Below are positions 46,372-54,603 of a stretch of 64,000 bases of DNA, piece by piece (within the stretch, counting starts at the first letter, position 1; every line of letters starts with the position of its first letter). Source of the DNA: Rhodoblastus sp963713695 (GTDB lineage: Bacteria; Pseudomonadota; Alphaproteobacteria; Rhizobiales; Beijerinckiaceae); contig CAVQMU010000006.1 in the NCBI GenBank assembly GCA_963713695.1, positions 186,001 through 250,000 of the forward strand, written 5' to 3'. The position numbers were made by a program, and so were the translations under genes. The notes under the pieces were generated by a model that saw only the letters and a list, made by a program, of their open reading frames with translations, was not told the DNA's origin and ran no database searches.

Positions 46372-47386
46372 AGCTCACCTGCAATTTATAGAGGGTCGAA
46401 GCGATCAGCTGGCCATCCGTGCCTTCGATGCCCACGTTTGCCGCGTGATTGACGAATTGATAGACGGGAATTTCGACGTCAGCATAGATGTTGAATGCGC
46501 CGACACCAAGGTTGAGCCCCGGCGAGAGCAGCACGCGTTCATAGCCGGAATTCAGCGGATCAGGCACGCCCGCCCAGCCGCTGTCGTTCTTGCGCCAGGA
46601 ATTGAGAACCTGCCCGAGCGGCGCGACGCTGGTGAAGGGTCCATAGGCGCCGAAATCGTAAGAGAGGCCGGCAGCGGCGTCGAGTTCATTGCCGGGACGA
46701 TAGCCCTCGATCGTCATGAAGGCGAATTCGTAGGTCGCCTGGACGAAATAAACCAGCTTCTGGTCATCGGTGAGGAATCCCCGCTTGAATGCGCCGATGA
46801 TGACGTCGGTCGAGCCGGTTCCCGGCAGCGAGTCGCGATCGTAGATCGAATTGCCGTTGGCAATGCTGTAGGTCGTTCCGCCGACCGTATAGGTCGGGCT
46901 GCGCCATTGTCCCGTCGGTAACCTCAAGCCGAACAGCACGCCGAAGGAATGGTCCGGAATGAAGCCGGAATACGAGCCCATGACCTTCAAATCGCCGGGA
47001 GCGAACATGTTGAACGTCCCGATATAATTCGTCATGCCGTCGGGCGAATAGGTCGTGGTGAAGGCCCGCTGGTAGAAGGGGATCATCGCCATGACGCCCC
47101 AGTCGCGATTGATCATGTAGGAGCCTCCTACAGTATAGAAGGATGTCCGGATTTCCTTGTCGGAATTGTCGGACGCCGGCGCTTTCGAGGTTCCCTCGAA
47201 ATTCTGGTTTTGGTCCATGTAATCGTAGCGGCCCCAGACCGTAATGCCCATGGGGCCGCCGGACTGGCCGAAGTTAAATCCGCCAATATCGAAGACGCCG
47301 CAGCCGCAGGCGCAGGCGAGCGCCTGGGTGCTGACGGCGGAAAGAAGCAGGGCGCCGAGGCCCGCGCGTATCATTGAATTTTTCAT
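46361..47386 (-). CDS. Outer-membrane protein with N-terminal CACGCG motif, copper operon
   Basis: About 341 residues from MKNSMIRAGLGALLLSAVST. The signal peptide cut near ALA leaves CACGCGVFDIGGFNFG, a four-residue-spaced Cys motif right at the mature N-terminus. The rest is amphipathic beta strands (ITVWGRYDYMDQNQN, VLFGLRLPTGQW and so on) ending YKLQVSYAF with a terminal Phe, a beta-barrel signature. The position between DUF2946-like and TlpA/CopCD genes suggests a copper or metal channel or receptor. A longer open frame upstream has no family character. Confidence 0.75.
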   Translation of the reverse strand: MKNSMIRAGLGALLLSAVSTQALACACGCGVFDIGGFNFGQSGGPMGITVWGRYDYMDQNQNFEGTSKAPASDNSDKEIRTSFYTVGGSYMINRDWGVMAMIPFYQRAFTTTYSPDGMTNYIGTFNMFAPGDLKVMGSYSGFIPDHSFGVLFGLRLPTGQWRSPTYTVGGTTYSIANGNSIYDRDSLPGTGSTDVIIGAFKRGFLTDDQKLVYFVQATYEFAFMTIEGYRPGNELDAAAGLSYDFGAYGPFTSVAPLGQVLNSWRKNDSGWAGVPDPLNSGYERVLLSPGLNLGVGAFNIYADVEIPVYQFVNHAANVGIEGTDGQLIASTLYKLQVSYAF

Positions 47387-47480
47387 TGGAATCTCGACTA
47401 TCAGGGTCTTGCCGCGCGAGGCGGCATTCTGGGCGCGCCGGAAGGCTGCGCCGCGAATTCGCGCAAAATGCGCGGCAAAA

Positions 47481-47900
47481 TCAGACCGTAACGGGGGGAC
47501 CGCGAGGATTGGCGGCGAGGTGCGGCGGCGCGCGCGGCGCCGCTTTCTGCGCGACGGCGGACAGGACGCCAAGCAGGCGCGGCGCGAAAACCGCGACGCC
47601 GGGCGCCTCTGGGGCGCCGGCGAGGCTTGCGCCGACGAGTTGGCACATCGGGCAGGAGCCCAAATCATGATGATGGACGGGCGTCTTGCCGTCGCCATCG
47701 ACATTGAGGCAGAGGATCGGCGCCGCGGTGCTGGCGCCGGGCAGGCTGGCCAGGACCTGGTAGGCCGCCTCGGCGGGCGAGAGCCGCGCGGAGGGGACGA
47801 ACAGGCTCAGGCCTTGCAGGATCAGGGCGAGCGCCGCAAGTCCGACGACGGTCCGTCGCCAGAAACCAGCCTGCCTGAAGCTCGCAAGACCTCGCGCCAA
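47481..47900 (-). CDS. DUF2946-like protein, probable first gene of copper operon
   Basis: 139 residues from a TTG (no better start is in frame). One membrane helix (TVVGLAALALILQGLSLFV), then a periplasmic part with PVHHHDLGSCPMCQLVG, the His-cluster plus CPxC metal-ligand pattern of DUF2946-type proteins that recur in copper loci. A Pro/Ala-rich tail follows. It is 94 bp upstream of the outer-membrane protein gene on the same strand. Confidence 0.65.
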   Translation of the reverse strand: MARGLASFRQAGFWRRTVVGLAALALILQGLSLFVPSARLSPAEAAYQVLASLPGASTAAPILCLNVDGDGKTPVHHHDLGSCPMCQLVGASLAGAPEAPGVAVFAPRLLGVLSAVAQKAAPRAPPHLAANPRGPPVTV

Positions 47901-47980
47901 AAACAGCCCCCTCGCGGCGCATCGTCACGCCCTTGCCTTAAAGACGCCAGATTTCGTCTCGGGTCAATCGGCCGGAGGGT

Positions 47981-48502
47981 TCAGGCGCGATCCCGACCGC
48001 TGGCGACTTGCGCCGCAACAAGTTGCGCGACGATTTTCGTGCCCGGGGCGACCGTCCCGCCCGGTCCTGGAAGGACATCGACCGCCTCCGCCGCGACGGT
48101 TTCTCCGCAGGCCGAACAGGTCACGCGCGGCACGAACATATGGCCGCAATTCTTGTGGCGGAACAGCAATGGCGCCCCCTCCTCCGGCTGCGCCCACCGG
48201 TCGCCCCAGGCCGTCAGGGCCAGCAGGATCGGCACGAGGTCACGCCCGGCGTCGCTCAGCGCATAGTCATGCCGGAGCGGTTTCTGCTGGTAGGCGCGGC
48301 GGGAAATCATTCCCTGCAATTCGAGCGCCCTGAGGCAACTCGTCAGCAAATTGCGCGAAATGCCGAGATCCTCGACGAGAGCGTCGAAACGCCTGACGCC
48401 CAGGAAAAGATCGCGCAGGATCAGCGGCGTCCACCAGTCGCCGATTTTTTCGAGGGTCCGCGCCAGGGAGCAGCGCATGTCGGCGAAAGAGGTTCTTTCC
48501 AT
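47981..48502 (-). CDS. HxlR family transcriptional regulator with C-terminal zinc-ribbon-like part
   Basis: 173 residues. The HxlR winged helix has MRCSLARTLEKIGDWWTPLI, LRDLFLGVRRFDALVEDLGI and SRNLLTSCLRALELQGMI. The C-terminal ~60 residues contain HKNCGHMFVPRVTCSACGE, a CxxH...CxxC arrangement that may bind Zn. HxlR proteins sense aldehydes or redox state, often through Cys. It is divergent from the NTF2-like gene at 48626 and a likely regulator of it; it sits 80 bp downstream of the copper operon's first gene. Confidence 0.88.
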   Translation of the reverse strand: MERTSFADMRCSLARTLEKIGDWWTPLILRDLFLGVRRFDALVEDLGISRNLLTSCLRALELQGMISRRAYQQKPLRHDYALSDAGRDLVPILLALTAWGDRWAQPEEGAPLLFRHKNCGHMFVPRVTCSACGETVAAEAVDVLPGPGGTVAPGTKIVAQLVAAQVASGRDRA

Positions 48503-48578
48503 GCGCCCAATTTAGTAGGTTGCATAATTGAACGCAATGCCCCCTTATGAGTTCAATCAAACAACCTTCTTCTCCACC

Positions 48579-48600
48579 CGTCATTGCGAGCGGAGCGAAG
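48579..48600 (+). repeat. Dispersed intergenic repeat (CGTCATTGCGAG type), copy 1
   Basis: CGTCATTGCGAGCGGAGCGA plus AG, identical over 22 bp to 58076-58097. It is part of a widespread bacterial intergenic repeat type. It sits in the leader of the NTF2-like gene just before its ribosome site. Confidence 0.75.
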
Positions 48601-48625
48601 GTGGCGCTCTTCAAGGGAGCTGGTT

Positions 48626-49078
48626 ATGTATCACGCCATTGTCCGCCGCAAAATCATCGCCCTGTTCGACGCCGTCGGGCGCGGTGACGCCGAACCAGTG
48701 CTGGCGGGTTTCGCCTCGCGCTTCACGCACAGTTTCATCGGCGACAGCGCCATGGGCGGCGCCCGCCACACGCTCGCTGCGACGAAAATCTGGTACGAGC
48801 GGCTTTACCGCCTCCTGCCGGGGATCAAATTTGCGATTCACGAAATCAAAGTCAGCGGCCCCCCCTGGAATACGCTGGCGATTGTCGAATGGCGCGAAAG
48901 CAACAATGGCGCCGACGGCGTGCGCACGGAAAATCCCGGCTATCACATGGTCCGTCTGGCATGGGGCAAGATGACATGGCTTGCGATCTGCCCTGACACG
49001 GCCGGCCTCAAGGCGACGCTCACCCGCCTCGCCGCGGCGGGTTTTTCGGAGGCGAACGCTCCGCCGATCGTCGATTGA
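48626..49078 (+). CDS. NTF2-like (SnoaL) protein
   Basis: 150 residues from MYHAIVRRKIIALFDAVGRG, with GGGAG before the ATG. The SnoaL cone is visible in LAGFASRFTHSFIGDSAMGG, IKFAIHEIKVSGPPWNTLAI and MTWLAICPDTAGLKATLTRL. It is divergent from the HxlR regulator. It differs from the NTF2-like protein at 15634. Substrate unknown. Confidence 0.75.
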   Translation: MYHAIVRRKIIALFDAVGRGDAEPVLAGFASRFTHSFIGDSAMGGARHTLAATKIWYERLYRLLPGIKFAIHEIKVSGPPWNTLAIVEWRESNNGADGVRTENPGYHMVRLAWGKMTWLAICPDTAGLKATLTRLAAAGFSEANAPPIVD

Positions 49079-49170
49079 GCCTGCCCGACTGTAAGCCCTC
49101 GCAGGAACCAAAAAAAGCGAGCGGACTTGCGTGAAGCGAAAGCTCGCATTCGGAAACACGGCTCCGGACC

Positions 49171-49587
49171 ATGACCACGGAACTCACCTGGCTCGCCTAC
49201 ACCGCTCTCCTCGCGGGATCGCTCTGGATTCCTTACATAATCGGCGTGAACGTCACCGACTTCCAAGGGAAGGATGTTCTCTTCGTTCGGCCTGCGGATC
49301 CCGGCAATATGGAGCCCTGGGTCCATCGCAGTCTTCGCGCGCATCAAAACCTGCTGGAACAACTCGTTCCCTTCGCCATCATCGTCCTCATTGGCGCCAT
49401 CGCCAAAATATCGACGCCAACGACCATTGCGTGCTCAATCATTTTCTTCTGGCTTCGTGTCGCGCACGCCATCGGCATGATCCTGGGCGTCGCGAGAATG
49501 CCATTGCGTCCGATGATCTATTTTTCGGGATGGCTGGTGACGCTCGCCTACGCCTGGCAGGTGCTTGCCATTCGTGGATCGCCCTAG
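49171..49587 (+). CDS. MAPEG family membrane protein
   Basis: 138 residues with four membrane helices (for example WLAYTALLAGSLWIPYIIGV and PFAIIVLIGAIAKIS). The MAPEG signature is seen in WVHRSLRAHQNLLEQLVPFA and the R-x-x-H-A segment FFWLRVAHAIGMILG. Eukaryotic relatives use glutathione; bacterial members are mostly uncharacterised. Confidence 0.85.
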   Translation: MTTELTWLAYTALLAGSLWIPYIIGVNVTDFQGKDVLFVRPADPGNMEPWVHRSLRAHQNLLEQLVPFAIIVLIGAIAKISTPTTIACSIIFFWLRVAHAIGMILGVARMPLRPMIYFSGWLVTLAYAWQVLAIRGSP

Positions 49588-49875
49588 TCGGCGGGCCACC
49601 CGCCGCGTCAATCCACCTCATGTAAGGATTATATAAGAATTCTTGTATTCGGCATAAAGACGATATAAATTTTATATTCCCGACGGACCAAATGCTGCGA
49701 TCAACTCAGCTTCGGTGCGATTTCCTGGTCCAAGCGCCCAACAGGGGCGTCCAAGCTCAGATGCACTGGAAATGGGAGATATGAGGATAAACTGAACAGA
49801 CCAGCGAAGGTCTGACGACCTGCCCTTTATAAATCTCCACTGTGGCGATTTGTTTTTTTACTCACTGGAATGCAA
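49588..49875. other. AT-rich leader of the P-II gene
   Basis: This stretch contains a markedly AT-rich segment at 49,625-49,685 and the T-run just before the P-II start. I found no gene. A GG-N10-GC sigma-54 element, common for glnK, could not be identified. Confidence 0.45.
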
Positions 49876-50214
49876 ATGAAGCTCGTAATCGCGATCATTA
49901 AACCTTTTTTACTGGACGAAGTGCGCGACGCGCTTGTCAATATTGGCGTTCAAGGCCTGATCATCACAGAGGTCAAGGGATTCGGACGCCAGAAAGGTCA
50001 CACTGAAGTTTACGGGGGGTCTGAATATTCCGTCATCATGATCCCGAAACTGCGCATTGAAATCGCAGTTCAGTCAGAACAGGTGGACCAGACGGTCAAG
50101 GCCATCGTCAAATCAGCGCGAACCGGAACGATCGGAGACGGAAAGATTTTCGTCGCGCCAATTGATCGCGCGGTCCGCATCCGCACCGGCGAGATGGACC
50201 ACAACGCCCTCTGA
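49876..50214 (+). CDS. P-II family nitrogen signal protein
   Basis: Starting at the second ATG gives exactly 112 residues, the family length. The T-loop GRQKGHTEVYGGSEYSV has Tyr at position 51, the uridylylation site. The B-loop ARTGTIGDGKIFV and C-loop region VRIRTGE are intact. The segment after Tyr51 (SVIMIPKLRIEI) departs from the usual VDFLPKxKIE. It senses ATP/ADP and 2-oxoglutarate. Neither amtB nor glnA is adjacent, so the partner is unknown; it is convergent with pyrG. Confidence 0.9.
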   Translation: MKLVIAIIKPFLLDEVRDALVNIGVQGLIITEVKGFGRQKGHTEVYGGSEYSVIMIPKLRIEIAVQSEQVDQTVKAIVKSARTGTIGDGKIFVAPIDRAVRIRTGEMDHNAL

Positions 50215-50271
50215 GGATTGTTCGCGGACCGAAAATTCCCTCAGCCGCCAATCAGTGCGGGCAGACGGAAA

Positions 50272-51900
50272 TCACACCAGCCGGCTTTGCGCCTTGGCCG
50301 CCGCGATAAAGCTGGCGAACAGCGGATGCGGCCCGAAGGGGCGGGATTTCAGCTCGGGATGGTATTGCACGCCGACGAACCAGGGATGGTTCTCGAGCTC
50401 GACCGTTTCCGGCAGCAAGCCGTCCGGCGAGGTCCCGGCGAAGACCATGCCGCATTTCTCCAGCCGGTCGCGATAGCCCATGTTGACTTCGTAGCGGTGA
50501 CGATGGCGCTCGGAAATCTCCGTCGCGCCGTAGATTTCGGCAATTTTTGAGCCGGGGCGCAGGCTCGCCGGATAGGCGCCGAGCCGCATGGTGCCCCCGA
50601 GATTGCCGCTCTTTTCGCGCTTTTCCAACTCGTTCCCGCGCAGCCACTCGGTCATCAGGCCGACAACCGGTTCGGGCGTAAAGCCGAATTCGGTCGAACC
50701 GGCCTTTTCCACCCCGGCGAGCGACCGCGCCGCCTCGATCACCGCCATCTGCATGCCAAAGCAGATGCCGAAATAGGGCACCTTGCGTTCCCTTGCGAAA
50801 CGCGCCGCCGCGATCTTGCCCTCCGAGCCGCGCGAACCAAAGCCTCCGGGCACAAGAATGCCGTGCACATGCTCGAGATAGGGCGAGGGATCCTGATGCT
50901 CGAAGATTTCCAACTCGATCCAGTCGAGATTGACCTTCACATGGTTGGAAATGCCGCCGTGCGCGAGCGCCTCGATCAGCGATTTATAGGCGTCCTTGAG
51001 GCCCGTGTACTTGCCGACGATGGCGATGGTCACCTCGCCCTCGGGATTGTGGACGGCCTTCATGACCTCGTTCCAGCGGGTCATGTCGGGGCGCGGCGCG
51101 GGCTCGATGCCGAAGGCGGCGAGAACCTCGTGATCGAGGCCGGCGGCGTGATAGGCGCGCGGCACGTCATAGATGGAGGCGACGTCGCGCGCCTCGATCA
51201 CCGCGGTCTCCCGCACATTGCAGAACAGGCTGAGTTTCCTGCGCTCCTCGGCCGGTATTTCGCGGTCGGCGCGGCACAGCAATATGTCCGGCTGGATGCC
51301 GATGGAGCGCAATTCCTTGACCGAATGCTGGGTCGGCTTGGTCTTCACCTCGCCGGCTGAGGGAATATAGGGCAGCAAGGTCAGGTGGATATAGACGCAA
51401 TGCTGGCGTGGCAGGTCGTTGCCGAGCTGACGGATGGCTTCGAGAAAAGGCATGGCCTCGATGTCGCCGACCGTGCCGCCAATCTCGACCAGCACGAAAT
51501 CATTGCCCTCATTGCCGTCGAGGACGAATTCCTTGATGGCGTTGGTGACATGCGGGATGACCTGCACGGTGCCGCCAAGATAGTCGCCGCGCCGCTCGCG
51601 AGCGATGATTTCGCTGTAGATGCGGCCGGTGGTCACATTGTCCATGCGATTGGCCGAGCGGCCGGTGAAGCGCTCGTAATGGCCGAGATCGAGATCGGTT
51701 TCGGCGCCGTCGTCAGTGACGAAGCATTCGCCGTGCTGCAGCGGCGACATGGTGCCGGGATCGACGTTGAGATAGGGATCGAGCTTTCTCAGCCGCACCG
51801 TATAGCCGCGCGCCTGAAGCAAGGCGCCCAGCGCCGCCGAGGCCAGACCCTTGCCGAGCGAAGACACGACGCCGCCGGTAATGAAGATGTAGCGCGCCAT
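50272..51900 (-). CDS. pyrG: CTP synthase
   Basis: 542 residues from MARYIFITGGVVSSLGKGLA. The synthetase domain has GTMSPLQHGECFVTDDGAET and EIGGTVGDIEAMPFLEAIRQ. The class I glutamine amidotransferase domain (~290-540) has GGFGSRGSEGK, nucleophile YFGICFGMQMAV and terminal YHPELKSRPFGPHPLF. It makes CTP from UTP, ATP and glutamine. Third in the conserved tpiA-secG-pyrG string, followed by a 143-bp gap from secG. Confidence 0.97.
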   Translation of the reverse strand: MARYIFITGGVVSSLGKGLASAALGALLQARGYTVRLRKLDPYLNVDPGTMSPLQHGECFVTDDGAETDLDLGHYERFTGRSANRMDNVTTGRIYSEIIARERRGDYLGGTVQVIPHVTNAIKEFVLDGNEGNDFVLVEIGGTVGDIEAMPFLEAIRQLGNDLPRQHCVYIHLTLLPYIPSAGEVKTKPTQHSVKELRSIGIQPDILLCRADREIPAEERRKLSLFCNVRETAVIEARDVASIYDVPRAYHAAGLDHEVLAAFGIEPAPRPDMTRWNEVMKAVHNPEGEVTIAIVGKYTGLKDAYKSLIEALAHGGISNHVKVNLDWIELEIFEHQDPSPYLEHVHGILVPGGFGSRGSEGKIAAARFARERKVPYFGICFGMQMAVIEAARSLAGVEKAGSTEFGFTPEPVVGLMTEWLRGNELEKREKSGNLGGTMRLGAYPASLRPGSKIAEIYGATEISERHRHRYEVNMGYRDRLEKCGMVFAGTSPDGLLPETVELENHPWFVGVQYHPELKSRPFGPHPLFASFIAAAKAQSRLV

Positions 51901-52042
51901 GCGGAGGTCGCCTCGATTCTTGGGCGGGACCCGGCCGTCGGCGCAGCCCTGCTCAGGCCACGCGCCGACACTGCCGGTCAACCGCCGGATGGTTGCTGAC
52001 GCAAGGGCCGGCGAGCCGGCCCCGAAACTCGAAGTAACGCCC

Positions 52043-52438
52043 TTACTGTGAACGCGGGGGCGCCTGTTCAGGCGCCGGTCCGCCGGGGGCCTGCTCCGGC
52101 GCGGATTTTTCCCGCGCCTTGAGCTGGTCGAGCACCGTGCCCTTGGGCTGGGCGGGCGCCTGCGACGAACTGGCCGGCGCCGACGCGGGTGATTCGAAGA
52201 TCGACTTCTGGGCGCGAGTGTAGGAAGCCAGAATGGTCAGCGCCAGACTGGTGATGAAAAACAATGTGGCGAGGATCGCCGTCGCGCGGGTCAGGGCGTT
52301 GGCCTGGCCCCGTCCTGTGAAGAAGCCGCCCGAACCGCCGCCCATGCCGAGCGCGCCGCCTTCCGAACGCTGAAGCAGGACCGTGGCGATCAGCGCGATC
52401 ACGACGAGGAGATGGATGACGATCAGAACCGTCTGCAT
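52043..52438 (-). CDS. secG: Preprotein translocase subunit SecG
   Basis: 131 residues. Two membrane helices (VLIVIHLLVVIALIATVLLQ and ATAILATLFFITSLALTILA) separated by the conserved cytoplasmic loop RSEGGALGMGGGSGGFFTGR. A Pro/Ala/Gln-rich cytoplasmic tail follows (SSSQAPAQPKG and onward), typical of alphaproteobacterial SecG. It assists SecYE in inner-membrane protein export. Confidence 0.95.
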   Translation of the reverse strand: MQTVLIVIHLLVVIALIATVLLQRSEGGALGMGGGSGGFFTGRGQANALTRATAILATLFFITSLALTILASYTRAQKSIFESPASAPASSSQAPAQPKGTVLDQLKAREKSAPEQAPGGPAPEQAPPRSQ

Positions 52439-52453
52439 TTTTGGACCCTTTGA

Positions 52454-52543
52454 GCATATTCCCGAAAAGCTGCAGACTTTTCGGACAAGAATATGCGTTT
52501 AACAAGAGGAAACAGGCTTTGCCGCAGTGCGGTAAAGCCTGTT
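52454..52543. repeat. Two consecutive large hairpins between tpiA and secG
   Basis: Hairpin 1 (52454-52496): GCATATTC...GAATATGC outer and CCGAAAAG...CTTTTCGG inner stems, a member of the GCAT-N-CCGAAAAG palindrome family common in Rhizobiales. Hairpin 2 (52511-52543): AACAGGCTTTGCCGCA paired with TGCGGTAAAGCCTGTT around one G (one G-U). They lie about 16 bp before the secG ATG and may attenuate or process the tpiA-secG mRNA. Confidence 0.75.
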
Positions 52544-52618
52544 TCGCGCGAAACCGCGAAAACGACGGCGCTTTCGGCGGGTCTTAAAGCAAAAGCCAGC
52601 CGATGGGAACCCCGCGCC

Positions 52619-53368
52619 TTACTTGTAAACCCCGGCGATCCCCATAAAGTCCTTGGCCGTGAGGCTCGCGCCGCCGACCAGCGCGCCGTTGACGTCGGCG
52701 ACGGCCATCAATTCCCTTGCGTTGGCGGGCTTGACCGAGCCGCCGTAGAGAATGCGAACGCCGGCGCCCTCGCCGGGCAGGAGGTCGACCAGCTCGTGAC
52801 GGATGAAATGGTGGACTTCCGCCACATCCTCGAGCGTCGGCGTCAGGCCGGTGCCGATCGCCCAGACCGGCTCATAGGCGACGACCAGGTTTTTCGCGGT
52901 CGCGCCGTGCGGCAGGGAGCCGGCGATCTGGCCGCCGACGACAGCCAGGGTCTGGCCCGCCTCGCGCTGCAATTGCGTCTCGCCGACGCAGACGATGGCG
53001 ACCATGGCAGCGCGCAAGGCCGCTTCCGCCTTGGCGCGCACGATCTGGTCGCTTTCGCCATGGTCTGCGCGCCGCTCGGAATGGCCGACAATCACAAAAG
53101 TCGCGCCCGCGTCCTTCAGCTGTTCGGCGGAAACGTCGCCGGTATGCGCTCCGGAAGCCTTGGCATGGCAATCCTGGCCGCCGATGGCGATTTTTCCGCC
53201 TGCGGCCTCGACCGCCGCCGCCACCAGCGTCGCGGGCGGGCAGATCAACACGTCAGCGCCCCCCGCCTCGCTCCCCGCCGCCGCGGCTATGGCGACGATT
53301 TCCGCCAGCGAGGCCTTGGTTCCGTTCATTTTCCAGTTGCCGGCGGCGAGCGGACGGATCGAAGTCAT
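52619..53368 (-). CDS. tpiA: Triosephosphate isomerase
   Basis: 249 residues. N-terminal substrate residues in RPLAAGNWKMNGTKASL (Asn, Lys), catalytic His in TFVIVGHSERRADHGES, catalytic Glu in VVAYEPVWAIGTGLTPT, and the phosphate loop RILYGGSVKPANARELM with GALVGGASL. Cytoplasmic interconversion of dihydroxyacetone-P and glyceraldehyde-3-P. It heads tpiA-secG-pyrG and is divergent from the 53751 gene. Confidence 0.97.
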   Translation of the reverse strand: MTSIRPLAAGNWKMNGTKASLAEIVAIAAAAGSEAGGADVLICPPATLVAAAVEAAGGKIAIGGQDCHAKASGAHTGDVSAEQLKDAGATFVIVGHSERRADHGESDQIVRAKAEAALRAAMVAIVCVGETQLQREAGQTLAVVGGQIAGSLPHGATAKNLVVAYEPVWAIGTGLTPTLEDVAEVHHFIRHELVDLLPGEGAGVRILYGGSVKPANARELMAVADVNGALVGGASLTAKDFMGIAGVYK

Positions 53369-53750
53369 GTGCTATCCCTCAATTTAATTGCGCCGGGGAT
53401 AGCAGACCCAAAAACCTTTGCACAGGGGGCGGATTGAAGCAGGCGGAGCAAAGCGCTTTCATTGGCGCAGGTCTTGCGTCGCGGGGCGCACAGGAGACTT
53501 CCTGGCGCGCGGATTGATCGCCATTGCGGCGACTCGCGCAGGCCAACGCCGCCCCAAGGCCGCAATTGACGCGCTTCGCCCGAATTGTCGCGAAGTCTCC
53601 ATTGTCGGAAAGCAGAGCAGACAAAGGCGCCAAACAACAGCGCGGCCGGCTCCCCGGCTGCGTGAAGGGTCGCGCGCCGCCGAAAGCCGCCCCCCTGCCG
53701 CTACACTCCCGAAATCCTTCGGAAAAGAGCGCGCAACCTGAAAGCCGAAC
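53369..53750. other. 382-bp divergent spacer upstream of tpiA
   Basis: No gene is supported; open frames here lack ribosome sites and family character. It contains the tpiA promoter region and an inverted repeat GCTATCCC...GGGATAGC (53,372-53,404) immediately before the tpiA start. Confidence 0.45.
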
Positions 53751-54278
53751 ATGACCTCCATCGAAACCACAGCCTTCCAGCGCCTCAACTCCGAGGAGCG
53801 GCTGGTAAAACCGGCCCACAAGGGCCCGACTCACGCCGCCGGCCGCTTCGGCTTTCGCGGCGAGATTGCCCTCGCCCTCGACCCGCCGGTGACGCTCGGC
53901 GCGGTCTTCGCCTCGGCGGAGGATGGCGAAACCGGCCTGAGCTTCCTTGCGGGACAGCTTGAAAGTTTCAAGGAGCTTCCCGCACTCGTCGAAGTCCTCG
54001 GCGCCAATGTCAAACCGGACGGCAAGTATTTCATCTACGTATCCGACGTGAAACGTGGCGATCGCTACCAGATCAGCTTCGGAGACACATCGCTTTACGT
54101 CCTGCCCTATGACGACGTTTCGGTCTACAACGAACTGGTCGACTTTCTCTATCTCGACAAGACCAAGATGAAGAAATTCGACACGGCCGCCAAGATCGAC
54201 GCCATCGCCGACGGCGCCGCCGGATATGGCGAAACCTTCCCCCGCATCAGTTATGAGGAAGGGCTTGCGCGCCTCTGA
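53751..54278 (+). CDS. Hypothetical protein
   Basis: 175 residues, no signal peptide or membrane segment, acidic to neutral. Distinct strings are GRFGFRGEIALALDPPVTLG, YFIYVSDVKRGDRYQISFGD and YNELVDFLYLDKTKMKKFDT. I do not recognise a family; the middle part looks like an alternating beta-rich domain and the tail is helical. It is closed off from ppiD by two hairpins, so it is probably monocistronic. Confidence 0.6.
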   Translation: MTSIETTAFQRLNSEERLVKPAHKGPTHAAGRFGFRGEIALALDPPVTLGAVFASAEDGETGLSFLAGQLESFKELPALVEVLGANVKPDGKYFIYVSDVKRGDRYQISFGDTSLYVLPYDDVSVYNELVDFLYLDKTKMKKFDTAAKIDAIADGAAGYGETFPRISYEEGLARL

Positions 54279-54286
54279 ACGAAAGC

Positions 54287-54334
54287 GGCGGCCGGATTTT
54301 ACCCGGGCGCGCACGCCCGCAAGATCCGGCCGCC
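54287..54334 (+). terminator. Compound hairpin after the 53751 gene
   Basis: Outer stem GGCGGCCGGAT/ATCCGGCCGCC encloses an inner stem CGGGCG/CGCCCG. It begins 8 bp after the TGA. It lacks a clean T-run but is a strong stop-associated structure. Confidence 0.6.
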
Positions 54335-54532
54335 TTCATCTTGCAGCCCTGGAGGAGAGCGGAGGGACGATCCGCATGAAGAAGGCCCGCTGGGGAAATG
54401 CGGGGAGACAGAGACTGTCGCTGATCTCGCCGAGACGGCATGCGATCAAGCGATCCGCGCAAATCCGCGCCAATTTTCGTCCTTTCAAGATATTGCGCGG
54501 GAGCGGCGGGGTTTCTATAGTCCGCCGCCAAA

Positions 54533-54560
54533 GCCCGTCGTGACGACGGGCATCTTTTTT
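54533..54560 (+). terminator. Rho-independent terminator upstream of ppiD
   Basis: Stem GCCCGTCG/CGACGGGC, loop TGA, then ATC and six T. It lies 43 bp before the ppiD ATG, so ppiD transcription either starts inside this short interval or is attenuated by the structure. Confidence 0.8.
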
Positions 54561-54603
54561 GACGCACGACCGCGCCCCGGCGCCAAGACACAAGAGAAGC
54601 AAA

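Noticed and set aside
46361..47704. Upstream-extended version of the copper-operon outer-membrane protein
   Set aside because: The first ~106 codons of that frame are Arg/Ala-rich with no signal sequence, whereas a normal signal peptide starts at 47386.
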